Assembly: GCA_020849665.1 (NCBI GenBank)
Contig: JADLFX010000011.1
Span: 1-64,000 of the forward strand
DNA length: 64,000 bases
Reading direction: 5' to 3'
DNA from: Planctomycetota bacterium
GTDB lineage: Bacteria; Planctomycetota; UBA1135; UBA2386
Every line of letters begins with the position of its first letter. Within the stretch, counting starts at the first letter, position 1. A program made the position numbers and the translations under genes. Of the stretch, positions 37,901 through 45,548 are shown piece by piece. The notes under the pieces are model-generated. The model had not been told where the DNA came from, made no database searches, and worked only from the letters and a program-made list of their open reading frames with translations.

Positions 37901-38962
37901 CGCGGCGACCAGCCTGGCCAGCTGCGCGGCGTCCTTGCGGCGCCACAGCACCTCGGCCTGGCCGAGGAGCATCCGGCGGGCCTCCGGCAGGAGCCGGCCC
38001 TCGCGGGCGAGGTCGACCAGGCGGTCGACCGGCGCGACCCGCTGGACCAGCTCCAGCAGCGCGTCTTCGCGCCCTTGATCCAGGTGCAAGGCGCCCAGAT
38101 CCAGCGCGGCGAGGGTGCGCCACGAGTGGTCGAAGCGCCGCAGGTAGATCTCGGCCAGCGCCTGGAGGTCGTCGAAGCGGCGGCCCTGGCGCAGGGCGAA
38201 CGCCAGTCCGCTGTAGGCCGCCACCGGCTGGCCGGGGAGTTCCAGGGTGCGGCGGAAGTGTGCCTGCGCCTTCGCGGTCCACGTGCGGATGGCGTCGATC
38301 TCCGCGTCGTAGCGCCCGGTGACCGCGTCCTCGGGACGGTTCTGGTAGAGGATCTCCTGGAAGCGCTGGCGCCCGCGCAGCGCCAGCGGATCGTCGGCGG
38401 CGCGGTAGAGCACCGGCAGCAGCGCCTCCAACACGTCGCGGTAGACCTCCGCGGCCAGCTTCGCCCTCAGCTCCTGCACCAGCTTCGCGATGCGCTCCTG
38501 GTAGACGACCTGCGCCGCCTCGCCCGCCAGCTCCGTGGCGCGGCCGTGATCCGGGTGCTTGTCGAGGAAGCCCAGCGCCTGCCGGTAGGCCTCCTCTGCC
38601 TTCCCGCTCTGCACCAGGAGCGTGTAGCGCTCGAGGGCGAGGCCCGGTTCGTCGGGGGCGTGGGACTCGACCAGGCGGTTGAGGTCGGCGAGCGCGAGTG
38701 TCTTGTTGTCGAGCGCGAGGTGGGCGCGGTACCGCACCTCCAGGATCTGGCGCCGGAGATCGTTGTGACCCGCCGGGCCCAGGTCGCGCTCGGCGGTGTC
38801 GAGGATGCGCACCGCTTCGCTGTAGCGACCCGTGGCGAACGCCTGCTGGGCGTTCTGCAGGGCGGTCTTGGGGCCGGAGAAGCCCAGGAGCGCGTAGCCC
38901 AGCGTCAGGACCAGCCCCAGGCACACGAAGCCGAAGAAGATCAGCAGCGTCCGGCGCAACAT
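34904..38962 (-). CDS. Large membrane-anchored TPR protein (PrsT-like by context)
   Basis: 1352 aa. A single N-terminal anchor (MLRRTLLIFFGFVCLGLVLTLGYALL) has no lipobox, and the rest is helical repeats of TPR type across the whole length, for example NAQQAFATGRYSEAVRILD near residue 37. No enzyme motif is seen. In proteobacterial exosortase loci a long TPR lipoprotein (PrsT) accompanies PrsK/PrsR; this gene is downstream of a kinase-like and an activator gene in the same order, though it is not a lipoprotein. It probably scaffolds the export or sorting complex in the periplasm. Confidence 0.8.
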   Translation of the reverse strand: MLRRTLLIFFGFVCLGLVLTLGYALLGFSGPKTALQNAQQAFATGRYSEAVRILDTAERDLGPAGHNDLRRQILEVRYRAHLALDNKTLALADLNRLVESHAPDEPGLALERYTLLVQSGKAEEAYRQALGFLDKHPDHGRATELAGEAAQVVYQERIAKLVQELRAKLAAEVYRDVLEALLPVLYRAADDPLALRGRQRFQEILYQNRPEDAVTGRYDAEIDAIRTWTAKAQAHFRRTLELPGQPVAAYSGLAFALRQGRRFDDLQALAEIYLRRFDHSWRTLAALDLGALHLDQGREDALLELVQRVAPVDRLVDLAREGRLLPEARRMLLGQAEVLWRRKDAAQLARLVAAAWNIQGKRMLDLMPEVQAMAALDQDLAGHPAQVADHLWWYVQDASVQAPPRGPIDAFHWAMDRRLRALEASGAPQARLDEHFALWIKVRPARPEAFLYRARQQVALGHFGPAKMDASRGLQLAGQDEAALRVRAEASEKAAAQSGQGAEALLAQCLTLGRDTPEDVSDDVLLLATGELALERGHAWIALGCARRAARLFNWARWPRLLQARAATRMAAHDEAARALETLLQFHPGDAEALPLLRAARRATGQSEDDLTLDLLLQGGFDPWIARRMLEALLARGELGPAQLLGANLLARKPAEAVGLLRVADVLARSGAREAALALLQQIPVVFPEDLTSAGEAALRYAALLAEGGAPEPVAVAAIAARELLRDRPARLVDLAEILAERRQPEAAYRVLEPALDGPVAAPFRNGRVFLLAGTLALAAGRDAAAERHLTAACTFADGRAAALPLAALLALGNRIEEAREVFRGVKVTDFAGAAVAARLRLGALAQPVLEAHLRDAPTDVAALALRALLAPGTEGSGLHEEIRVLATREPELLLDVLTLPAIAGLAPRAVALARALDERMAPQATSRFLLARALAAANERIPALETLTGVLLLQPGYVAAYDEMLRILERSDPARLADPYLVHELHRIVQESGKLATPRMVAVATRGVAEMILVGQGDVDSAVQLLGNLWVISPEASRAGVQEVETLILAGKVEAARQLLAFLEAKVPEAGRSAFYAEYTRLARAILARTPDDATRQRLLERAEASRTQYGAYGSLVHLIVDLATPAASGLRRPNDAAAVAARNREIALLRAHLDLFAAGKDPDSVTAVQSLERLARREGRAPVLARLHATLARDPSLVGLWILRARLLDQDGQTPRALRELRAVAGYLPDPALLTEVARIGAESGLSLPSDEDALARALAPAQADLPAVRYARGLLALRGARYALAEELLAGTEPRADGSHLYFRALANLPLPTPEAKARARELFAALAAGYPESPFQENSAHFAVQLGL

Positions 38963-39060
38963 CTGCGTTCGTCCTTAGCCGCCCCGGTGCGCCAGGGGAA
39001 GGGGAGCCGGGCGCCGCGTGGCCGCAGGCCGTCCCGCCGGGCGCTTGCACAGGGTCGGAG

Positions 39061-40431
39061 TCACGAGAGGCCGTACCTGCGCATCTTGTGGAAGAGCGTG
39101 CTCCGGTTGATGCCGAGGCTCTCCGCGGTGGCGAGGCGGTTGCCGCCGTGGTGCTCCAGCGCGCGCTGGAGCAGCGCCTTCTCGGCCACTTCCAGGGCGG
39201 CGCGCAGGGGCAGGAGGTGGGCGTCGTGCGGCAGACCCGGTTCCGTGCCGTGTGCGCCGGGGCGCCGCGTCAGCTCCTCGGGCAGGTCCGCCGGAGTGAT
39301 CACGTCGCCCTCCGCCAGGACGACGGCGCGCTCCATCACGTTCTCGAGTTGGCGCACGTTCCCCGGCCACTCCGCCTGTTCGAGGATCCGCAACGCGTCC
39401 GGGGCGATGCCGCGCAGGGTCTTCTGGTTCTCGTGGGCGAAGCGTTGCAGGAAGCGCTCGGCCAGCACGGGGACGTCGGAGCGGCGTTCGCGCAGCGGCG
39501 GCACGTGCAGGTTGACGACGTGGATCCGGTAGTAGAGGTCGGCGCGGAACGTGCCGGCCTGCACCGCCTCCGCCAGATCGGAGTTGGTGGCCAGGATCAC
39601 CCGCACGTCGACCGGGATGGGCCGCGAGTCGCCCACGCGTTCCAGCACGCGATCCTGCAGCACGCGCAGCAGTTTCACCTGGAAGCCGGGCGAAGACGTG
39701 CCGATCTCGTCCAGGAAGATCGTGCCGCCGTGCGCGGCCTCGAACTTGCCGGCGCGATCCTTGACGGCGCCGGTGAACGCGCCGCGCACGTGGCCGAAGA
39801 GCTCCGACTCGAGGAGGCTCTCGGGCAGCGCCCCGCAGTTCACCTCGACGAAGGGCCCCTTGCCGCGCGGCGAGAGGCTGTGGATCGCGCGCGCCAGCAG
39901 GGTCTTGCCGGTGCCGGACTCGCCGGTGATCAGCACCGTGCTGCGGCTGCCGGCGACCGCGCGTGCGGTCTTGAAGAGCGCGGTCATCTTCGCGTCGCCG
40001 CCGACCAGGTTGAAGAGGCGCAGGCGGTCGTCGAGCGCCGCACGCAGGTCCTGGTTCTCGCGCAGGAGCCTGGCCTTGTCGAGCGCGCGCTCGATCGCCA
40101 GCGACACCTCCTCGGCGGAGAGCGGCTTGCTGAGGAAGTCGTCGGCGCCCTCGCGCATCGCCGCCACGGCGTCCTCGACCGTGCCGAACGCCGCCAGCAG
40201 GATGAAGGCCTGGTCGGCGTGCAGCCGGTGTGCCTCGCGCAGCAACTGGAGGCCGTCCATCCCGGGGAGCTGCAGCTCGGCCAGGACCAGGTCCACGTCC
40301 TCGTCGGTGAGGGTGCGGAGCGCCGCGGCCCCGTCCTCGGCGAGGACCGGATCGTGGCCGCGCCGCCGCAGGTGCTCGAGCAGGTCCTGCTGGGTGGCAG
40401 GATCGGGGTCGGCGATGAGGATTCTGGCCAT
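39061..40431 (-). CDS. Sigma-54-dependent activator with degenerate receiver domain (PrsR-like)
   Basis: 456 aa, NtrC-type. The receiver (~1-120) keeps the acidic pocket (DPD) and Lys103 in FLSKPL. The phospho-acceptor position is Glu52 (VLAELQLPGMDG; GAG codon read on the strand) and the conserved Thr/Ser is Ala80. The AAA+ domain is intact: GESGTGKT, the sigma-54 contact loop GAFTGAVKDRAGKFE, GGTIFLDEIG, and FRADLYYRI. A Fis-type helix-turn-helix ends the protein (NRLATAESLGINRSTLFHKM). It should activate sigma-54 promoters, perhaps without phosphorylation. It is preceded by the kinase-like gene (130-bp gap) and followed by the TPR gene (98 bp). Confidence 0.9.
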   Translation of the reverse strand: MARILIADPDPATQQDLLEHLRRRGHDPVLAEDGAAALRTLTDEDVDLVLAELQLPGMDGLQLLREAHRLHADQAFILLAAFGTVEDAVAAMREGADDFLSKPLSAEEVSLAIERALDKARLLRENQDLRAALDDRLRLFNLVGGDAKMTALFKTARAVAGSRSTVLITGESGTGKTLLARAIHSLSPRGKGPFVEVNCGALPESLLESELFGHVRGAFTGAVKDRAGKFEAAHGGTIFLDEIGTSSPGFQVKLLRVLQDRVLERVGDSRPIPVDVRVILATNSDLAEAVQAGTFRADLYYRIHVVNLHVPPLRERRSDVPVLAERFLQRFAHENQKTLRGIAPDALRILEQAEWPGNVRQLENVMERAVVLAEGDVITPADLPEELTRRPGAHGTEPGLPHDAHLLPLRAALEVAEKALLQRALEHHGGNRLATAESLGINRSTLFHKMRRYGLS

Positions 40432-40561
40432 GGGCTGCGGGACCGCGGCCCGGGCACCGGTTGCCCGGCTGCAACGCGCGTTGCGGCGCCGCGACCCAGG
40501 GTCCTATCGGCGCAACGCGGGTGCGGGATTGACCGAGGCGCCCGCCCGCCGGCCGGACGCC

Positions 40562-41614
40562 TCAGGACGCCACGGGCAGGGCGATCTCCAGGAGCACGGT
40601 GCGGTCGGCGCGGCGGCGGGCCAGCGCCTCGCCGCCATGCGCGTGGACGATGGTCTGCACGAGGAGCAGGCCCAGCCCGAGGCTGGTGTTGCGCAGGACG
40701 CGGCCGAGCCTGTGGGGTTCGAAGGTCGGTGGCAGCTGCCAGTCGGCGATGGCCGGCGCGAGCAGTTCGAGGTGCAGGATCACGCGATCGCCCTCGACCC
40801 TGGCGGTGAGGCCGCGCAGCGGTTCCTGGCGGGCGATCTCGATCGCGCAGCGCAGCAGGTGCTCGAGGGCGGCACCCAGCAGCTCGGGATCGCCGCGCAG
40901 CGCCGCGTCGGTGGCGGTGGGGTCGAGGAAGAGGGCGACCTCGCAGCCCACCCGCGCGCGCACCGTGCGCGTCGCCTCCGTGAGCAGGGCGGCGAGGCCG
41001 AGGCGCTGGCCCTGACCCAGCGCGCACACGGCACGGGTGAACGTGCGCACCTTCTCCATCGCGGCGTGGATGCGCTGCAGGCTCGAGTCCATGGCGCGCA
41101 GGCGGCCCTGCATGTCCGTGACCTTGCCTTCCCCGCCGCCCTGCTGGATCAGCTGCAGGTGTCCGGCCACGAAGAGCAGCGGGTTGTTCACCTCGTCGGA
41201 GATCGCGCGGGCGAACTCGACCAGGACCTCCATCGCCTCGGCGGCGAGGGGATGCGTGACCAGACCCAGCGCCTCGGCGACGTCCTCCGGGGCGAACGGC
41301 TGCAGCAGCAGCGCGGCGCCCAGTTGGCGTGCCATGGGCTTGAGCACCGCCTCGCGCTCGCGCGCCACGACCAGCACCACGCTGAGTGCCGGCTGCAGGC
41401 TGCGCAGGAGGCGCAGGGCGCCGATCTCCGCCTCGCCGGGCTCGCCCTGCGCGTGGATCAGGACGCGCGGTTGGAAGTGCAGGATCGCCTCGCCGTCCGC
41501 GAACAGGTCCGCGAACGCCCGGACCAGCGGGCGGCTGGGCAGCGAGTGCAGCGCCGTGAGGAGCTGACCCGGCTCGCCGGACACCATGGCGATGCGAGGC
41601 TGTCCGACGTTCAT
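40562..41614 (-). CDS. Histidine-kinase-like protein lacking catalytic residues (PrsK-like position)
   Basis: 350 aa from ATG 41614. The track start at 41863 adds 83 Arg-rich residues from non-coding sequence. The N-terminal ~120 residues look like a receiver-type alpha/beta domain without its phospho-Asp pattern. A HisKA-like helix pair follows: VEFARAISDEVNNPLLFVAGH has Asp140 where the phosphorylated His belongs. In the ATPase-like region the N-box is HLLRCAIEIA (Cys for Asn) and no DxGxG loop is found, though GLGLLLVQTIVHAHGG matches the late G2 region. It is soluble. It probably senses or binds without phosphotransfer. Confidence 0.8.
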   Translation of the reverse strand: MNVGQPRIAMVSGEPGQLLTALHSLPSRPLVRAFADLFADGEAILHFQPRVLIHAQGEPGEAEIGALRLLRSLQPALSVVLVVAREREAVLKPMARQLGAALLLQPFAPEDVAEALGLVTHPLAAEAMEVLVEFARAISDEVNNPLLFVAGHLQLIQQGGGEGKVTDMQGRLRAMDSSLQRIHAAMEKVRTFTRAVCALGQGQRLGLAALLTEATRTVRARVGCEVALFLDPTATDAALRGDPELLGAALEHLLRCAIEIARQEPLRGLTARVEGDRVILHLELLAPAIADWQLPPTFEPHRLGRVLRNTSLGLGLLLVQTIVHAHGGEALARRRADRTVLLEIALPVAS

Positions 41615-41697
41615 CGTGCTTGCGTGCGAGAAGGTCCCCGGCGGCGCGAGGGGTGCGCCACGGCGCCGCAGCGTAGCCCGCGCACGGCGACGTGCCA

Positions 41698-41714
41698 TTG
41701 GCGCCGCGCACGCA
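41698..41714 (+). promoter_or_regulatory. Possible sigma-54 promoter (-24/-12)
   Basis: TTGGCGCCGCGCACGCA has GG and GC at the 12-base offset required for -24/-12 elements, with a matching TTGGC start. The TT before GC is absent, so the match is partial, and in DNA this GC-rich a chance hit is quite possible. It lies between the divergent kinase-like gene and the zinc-ribbon gene (ATG 41749), which suits control by the activator encoded at 39061-40431. Confidence 0.25.
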
Positions 41715-41748
41715 ATCCGGAGGGCCGATCCGGCCGATAGGAAGCGCG

Positions 41749-42189
41749 ATGCCCATGAGCGAATACCCGGCCGGACCGTGCACGCGCTGTGGCTCCGCCG
41801 TCGAGGACGGCCGGTGCCCGCGCTGCACGGGTGGCGACGAGCACGGCGCGCGCCTCGTGGCACTGCCGACCCTGCGCGATGGGGCGGCGCGGAGCTCGGG
41901 CCCGGTACGCCTGGTGCGCGAGTACAAGGGCGCGACGGTCAGCGACCTGCTGATGCGCGACGAGGCGGTGGCGAACCGTCTGCCGGGTGAGCTGCGTGGC
42001 GTGCTCGACGCGGTGCGGGAGGGCAATCTCGCTGCAGCGGAACAGGCGCTGGACTCCGCCTTGGGAAGGGTGCTGCGCGGCCCGGGTGCGGCGCGCTCGC
42101 GGCGCCGGGCGGTCTGGTTCTGGGTGGTCGTCGGACTCTGGTTCCTGATGTTGGCGACCCTGCTCGTCCTGCACTCGCGCGGGCTCTGA
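41749..42189 (+). CDS. Small zinc-ribbon protein with C-terminal membrane helix
   Basis: 146 aa from ATG 41749 (AGGAAG 4 bases before it), or 144 from ATG 41755. CTRCGSAVEDGRCPRC is a zinc-ribbon with two CxxC pairs. A middle helical region (YKGATVSDLLMRDEAVANRL) follows, then a basic stretch (RSRRR) and a single C-terminal helix (WFWVVVGLWFLMLATLLVL). It is tail-anchored, with the ribbon probably in the cytosol. I do not know the family. It is divergent from the kinase-like gene and heads the GT2 pair, 109 bp away. Confidence 0.7.
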   Translation: MPMSEYPAGPCTRCGSAVEDGRCPRCTGGDEHGARLVALPTLRDGAARSSGPVRLVREYKGATVSDLLMRDEAVANRLPGELRGVLDAVREGNLAAAEQALDSALGRVLRGPGAARSRRRAVWFWVVVGLWFLMLATLLVLHSRGL

Positions 42190-42298
42190 TGACGCCGCCC
42201 GGCGAGGTCCGTATGGTGAGCGGCGCAGTGCGAGACCCATCGATCCGACCGGTCTGCCGGGGCCCCGGCCAGGGCGCGCGACGCGTGCCGCGCACGAG

Positions 42299-43333
42299 GT
42301 GCCAGACGTGAATCCGGACGCGAGCGGCGCGCCTGCCACGGATCCGGCGCGACGTAATCCGGTCGATCCCGGTCCGGCCGCCGCGCTGCACCTCAGCGTC
42401 GTGGTGCCGCTGTTCAACGAGGAGCGCAACGTCCCCGTGCTGCACGAGGCCCTGACCCACGCGCTGCGCGGCATCGGCTGCACCTACGAGATCGTGGTGG
42501 TCGACGACGGCTCCAGCGACGGCACGCCGCAGCTGCTGCGCGCCCTGGCGCAGGACGATCCGCACCTGCGCGTGATCCAGTTCCGGCGCAACTACGGGCA
42601 GACCGCGGCGATGTCGGCCGGCTTCGACCACGCGCGCGGCGAGTACGTCGTGTCGATGGACGGCGACCTGCAGAACGACCCTGCGGACATCCCGCGGCTG
42701 CTCGCGCTGCTGGAGGAGGGCTACGACATCGTGTGCGGATGGCGCCGGCACCGGAAGGACGCGTGGCTGTCGCGCCTCCTGCCCTCCAAGCTGGCCAACT
42801 TCCTGATCCGCCGTGCCACGCGCGTGCCGATCCACGACACCGGGTGCTCGCTGAAGGCGTATCGGGCCTGGGTGGTGCGCAGCCTCGACCTGTACTCCGA
42901 CATGCACCGCTTCATCGCCGCGCTCGCCGCGGGCCTCGGCGCGCGCGTCGCGGAGATCCCGGTACGCCATCATCCGCGCCGCTATGGCCGGTCCAAGTAC
43001 GGGCTCGGCCGGATCTTCCGGGTCGTGGCCGACCTGTTGACGATCAAGATGCTGATCCAGTTCTCGGCTCACCCGATCCGCTGGTTCACGCTCCTGGCGC
43101 TGCCCCTGCTGCTGGCCTCCCCCGCGCTCCTGGTGATCGGCACGTTCCGCTTCGACGCCGGGGCCATCGAGCTGGCCAGCCGCTTCGACACCTACTACAT
43201 GACCGCCGCCGCGGTGACGACGATGGTGGCGGTGAACGTCTTCCTGCTGGGTTTCCTGGCCGAGCTGCAGATCCGTGCCTCGCGCTTCTTCGCGCGCCGG
43301 ATCTCGGTGGCCGCCAAGGAGGCCGCACAGTGA
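42299..43333 (+). CDS. GT2-family glycosyltransferase (DPM1/ArnC-like)
   Basis: 344 aa from GTG 42299. A standard GT-A domain opens with LSVVVPLFNEERNVPVL, then VVVDDGSSDGT, RRNYGQTAAMSAGF and SMDGDLQNDP with the metal-binding DGD at residues 121-123. GSLKAYR-type region GCSLKAYR and RYGRSKYG are typical for enzymes using polyprenyl phosphate. Two C-terminal membrane helices complete it. It probably moves a sugar to a lipid carrier. It overlaps the fused gene by 4 bp; the next protein begins with a degenerate copy of this domain. Confidence 0.9.
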   Translation: MPDVNPDASGAPATDPARRNPVDPGPAAALHLSVVVPLFNEERNVPVLHEALTHALRGIGCTYEIVVVDDGSSDGTPQLLRALAQDDPHLRVIQFRRNYGQTAAMSAGFDHARGEYVVSMDGDLQNDPADIPRLLALLEEGYDIVCGWRRHRKDAWLSRLLPSKLANFLIRRATRVPIHDTGCSLKAYRAWVVRSLDLYSDMHRFIAALAAGLGARVAEIPVRHHPRRYGRSKYGLGRIFRVVADLLTIKMLIQFSAHPIRWFTLLALPLLLASPALLVIGTFRFDAGAIELASRFDTYYMTAAAVTTMVAVNVFLLGFLAELQIRASRFFARRISVAAKEAAQ

Positions 43334-45471
43334 ATCCCGCCACCGCGTTGCCCCGCCCCCCCGCGCCGGGCGAGGCCGTCACGCCGGTGGCGTCGGCCGG
43401 CACGCCGGAGCGCGCGCCGCTGGTGTCGGTGGTGATCGCCGTGACCGAGAACGGCGTGCCGGTGCGCCAGCTGGTGGAGGCCTATGGCACACCCCTGCGC
43501 GACGCGGCCTACGACCACGAGTTCGTGTTCGTCCTCGACGGCGTGAGCCCGGCGGTCGAGCGCGAAGTGCAGGAGCTGCGCGCCTCCCTGCCGGTGGATT
43601 GGGTGCGGCTGCAGGGCAGCGGCCTGGGGGAGTCGATCGCGCTCTCGGCGGGCGTGGGGCGCGCCGCGGGGCGCTTCATCCTGAACGCACCCCAGTACCT
43701 GCAGGCGGAGCCCGCCGACGTCGTGAAGGTGGTGCAGGCCCTCGAGCAGGGCGCGGACTTCGTGACCACGTGGCGCCATCCGCGCGTGGATCCGTGGTTC
43801 AACCGGCTGCAGTCGCGCTTCTTCAACTGGGTGCTGCGCTTCGTCATGGGCATCCGCTTCCACGACCTCAACTCGTCGCTGCGCGGCATGCGGCGCGAGG
43901 TCCTGGAGGAGGTGAACGTGTACGGCGAGCTGTACCGCTTCCTGCCCGTGCTCGCGCAGCGCCAGGGCTTCCACGTCGTGGAGGTCAAGGTCCGGCATCG
44001 CGAGGAACGCGGGCGCAAGGGCTTCTTCGGGGTCGGCGTCTACACGCGACGCCTGCTCGACATCCTGGCGATCTCGTTCCTGACCCGGTTCACGCAGAAG
44101 CCGCTGCGCTTCTTCGGCATGCTCGGCTTCGCGTCGATGCTGGTCGGATTGGCGCTCTGCGCCATGCCCGTGTGGGAGAAGCTCACCGGCGAGGCCGGCT
44201 TCCAGAACCGGCCGGTCGTCGTGCTGGGCGCGATCCTCGTGGCCTTCGGGATCCAGCTGATCGGGTTCGGGCTGGTGGGGGAGATCATCATCTTCACCCA
44301 GGCCGCGAACCTGCGCGGCTACAAGATCCAGGAGTCAGGGGCCGCGCCCGGGGACGCGGACGCGGCACCCGCAGGCGCGCCCGCCCGCGGCGCGACGCCG
44401 GCCGCGCCCGAGCCGGCCGCGGCGTCCGCCGCGATGCCGGTGCGGGTGCGCGAACTCGTGCCGGGCGAGGACGCACGGTTCGACGCGTTCGTGCGCCAGC
44501 ACCCGCTGGGCACGTTCTTCCACCTCAGCGGCTGGCGCAAGGTGGTGGAGGACGTGTTCCATCACGAGCCCCACTACCTGGTCGCCGAGCAGGGCCGCCA
44601 GTGGCGCGGGGTCCTGCCGCTCTTCCTGGTGCGCAGCCCGTTCCTGGGCCGCAACCTCGTGAGCGTCCCGTACGGCGTGTACGGCGGCGTGCTGGCGGAC
44701 GCGGAGCCCGTGCAGCAGGAGCTGTTGGCGGCGGCGGAGGCGCTGGGACGGGCGCAGCGCGCCGGCTACGTGGAGCTGCGCCATCTCGAGGCGCGCCCGG
44801 GCGAACGGCGCCGCTCGCAGCTCTACGTGACCTTCCGCAAGGTGCTCCCGGCCACCGCCGAGGCCATCCTGCAGGAGATCCCGAAGAAGGCGCGCGCCGA
44901 AGTGCGCCGCGCCCGCGACCGCTTCGGCCTCACCTGCAGGCCCGAGGACGACCTGGCCACGCTGCACCGGCTCTTCTCCGCCAACAAGCGCCGCCTCGGC
45001 TCGCCGTCGCTCCCGCTCGCCTGGTTCGAGGCGCTGCGCGAGGAGTTCGGCCGGCAGGTCGTGGTGCACGTGGTGCGCACGCCGCAGGGCGAGGCGATCG
45101 CCGCGGTGATGAGCTTCTGCCTGGGCGACACGGTGTACGCCTACTACTCGGGCTCGCGCGAGGACCAGCACAAGACCGGCGTCAACGACTTCCTCTACCA
45201 CGAGATCATGCGCTGGGCCCTGGAGCAGGGCTACCGCCGCTTCGACTTCGGCCGCAGCCGCCGGGACACCGGCGCGGCGGCGTTCAAGCGCAACATGGGC
45301 TTCGCCGAGGAGCCCCTGCACTACGAGTACCTGCTGCTCAAGGCCGGGGCGACGCCGCCCGAGTTCCACCCCAGCAACCCGCGCCTCGGCCTGCCGCGCA
45401 AGGTGTGGGCGCACCTGCCGCTCTTCCTCACCGCGCGCCTGGGCAGCCGGCTCTCGCGCTACCTGCCCTGA
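43330..45471 (+). CDS. Fusion: degenerate GT2 domain plus FemAB/GNAT acyltransferase
   Basis: 713 aa from GTG 43330. Residues ~30-335 align along their length with the preceding GT2 (SLRGMRREVLEEV, RHREERGRKGFFG, two C-terminal helices). The acidic motif is gone: ILNAPQYLQAEP replaces SMDGDLQNDP, and VLDGVSPAVE replaces the VVDDGSSDGT block. An Ala/Pro linker (~338-368) joins a FemAB domain from Met369: HPLGTFFHLSGWRKVVEDVF, NKRRLGSPSLP, YYSGSREDQHKTGVNDFLYHE, FDFGRSRRDTGAAAFKRNMGF. That half fits the PEP-CTERM/exosortase-associated FemAB family (TIGR03019). It may tether an acyl or aminoacyl transfer to lipid-linked glycan. The frame is unbroken across the junction. Confidence 0.85.
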   Translation: MNPATALPRPPAPGEAVTPVASAGTPERAPLVSVVIAVTENGVPVRQLVEAYGTPLRDAAYDHEFVFVLDGVSPAVEREVQELRASLPVDWVRLQGSGLGESIALSAGVGRAAGRFILNAPQYLQAEPADVVKVVQALEQGADFVTTWRHPRVDPWFNRLQSRFFNWVLRFVMGIRFHDLNSSLRGMRREVLEEVNVYGELYRFLPVLAQRQGFHVVEVKVRHREERGRKGFFGVGVYTRRLLDILAISFLTRFTQKPLRFFGMLGFASMLVGLALCAMPVWEKLTGEAGFQNRPVVVLGAILVAFGIQLIGFGLVGEIIIFTQAANLRGYKIQESGAAPGDADAAPAGAPARGATPAAPEPAAASAAMPVRVRELVPGEDARFDAFVRQHPLGTFFHLSGWRKVVEDVFHHEPHYLVAEQGRQWRGVLPLFLVRSPFLGRNLVSVPYGVYGGVLADAEPVQQELLAAAEALGRAQRAGYVELRHLEARPGERRRSQLYVTFRKVLPATAEAILQEIPKKARAEVRRARDRFGLTCRPEDDLATLHRLFSANKRRLGSPSLPLAWFEALREEFGRQVVVHVVRTPQGEAIAAVMSFCLGDTVYAYYSGSREDQHKTGVNDFLYHEIMRWALEQGYRRFDFGRSRRDTGAAAFKRNMGFAEEPLHYEYLLLKAGATPPEFHPSNPRLGLPRKVWAHLPLFLTARLGSRLSRYLP

Positions 45472-45548
45472 GCCGCGACCGGCGCGGTGGCAGATCCCGC
45501 CACCGCGAGGTTGGCGGGCGCGGGCGCCTGCGCGAAGATCCCTCCGCC

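Noticed and set aside
33915-39050. Minus-strand ORF of 1711 aa in a different frame
   Set aside because: Pro/Arg/Gly-rich shadow of the real TPR gene and the deacetylase; the 34904-38962 frame carries a membrane anchor and TPR-like repeats.
41615-41863. Arg-rich extension of the kinase-like ORF
   Set aside because: Overlaps the divergent zinc-ribbon gene and its upstream region, and looks like frame noise.
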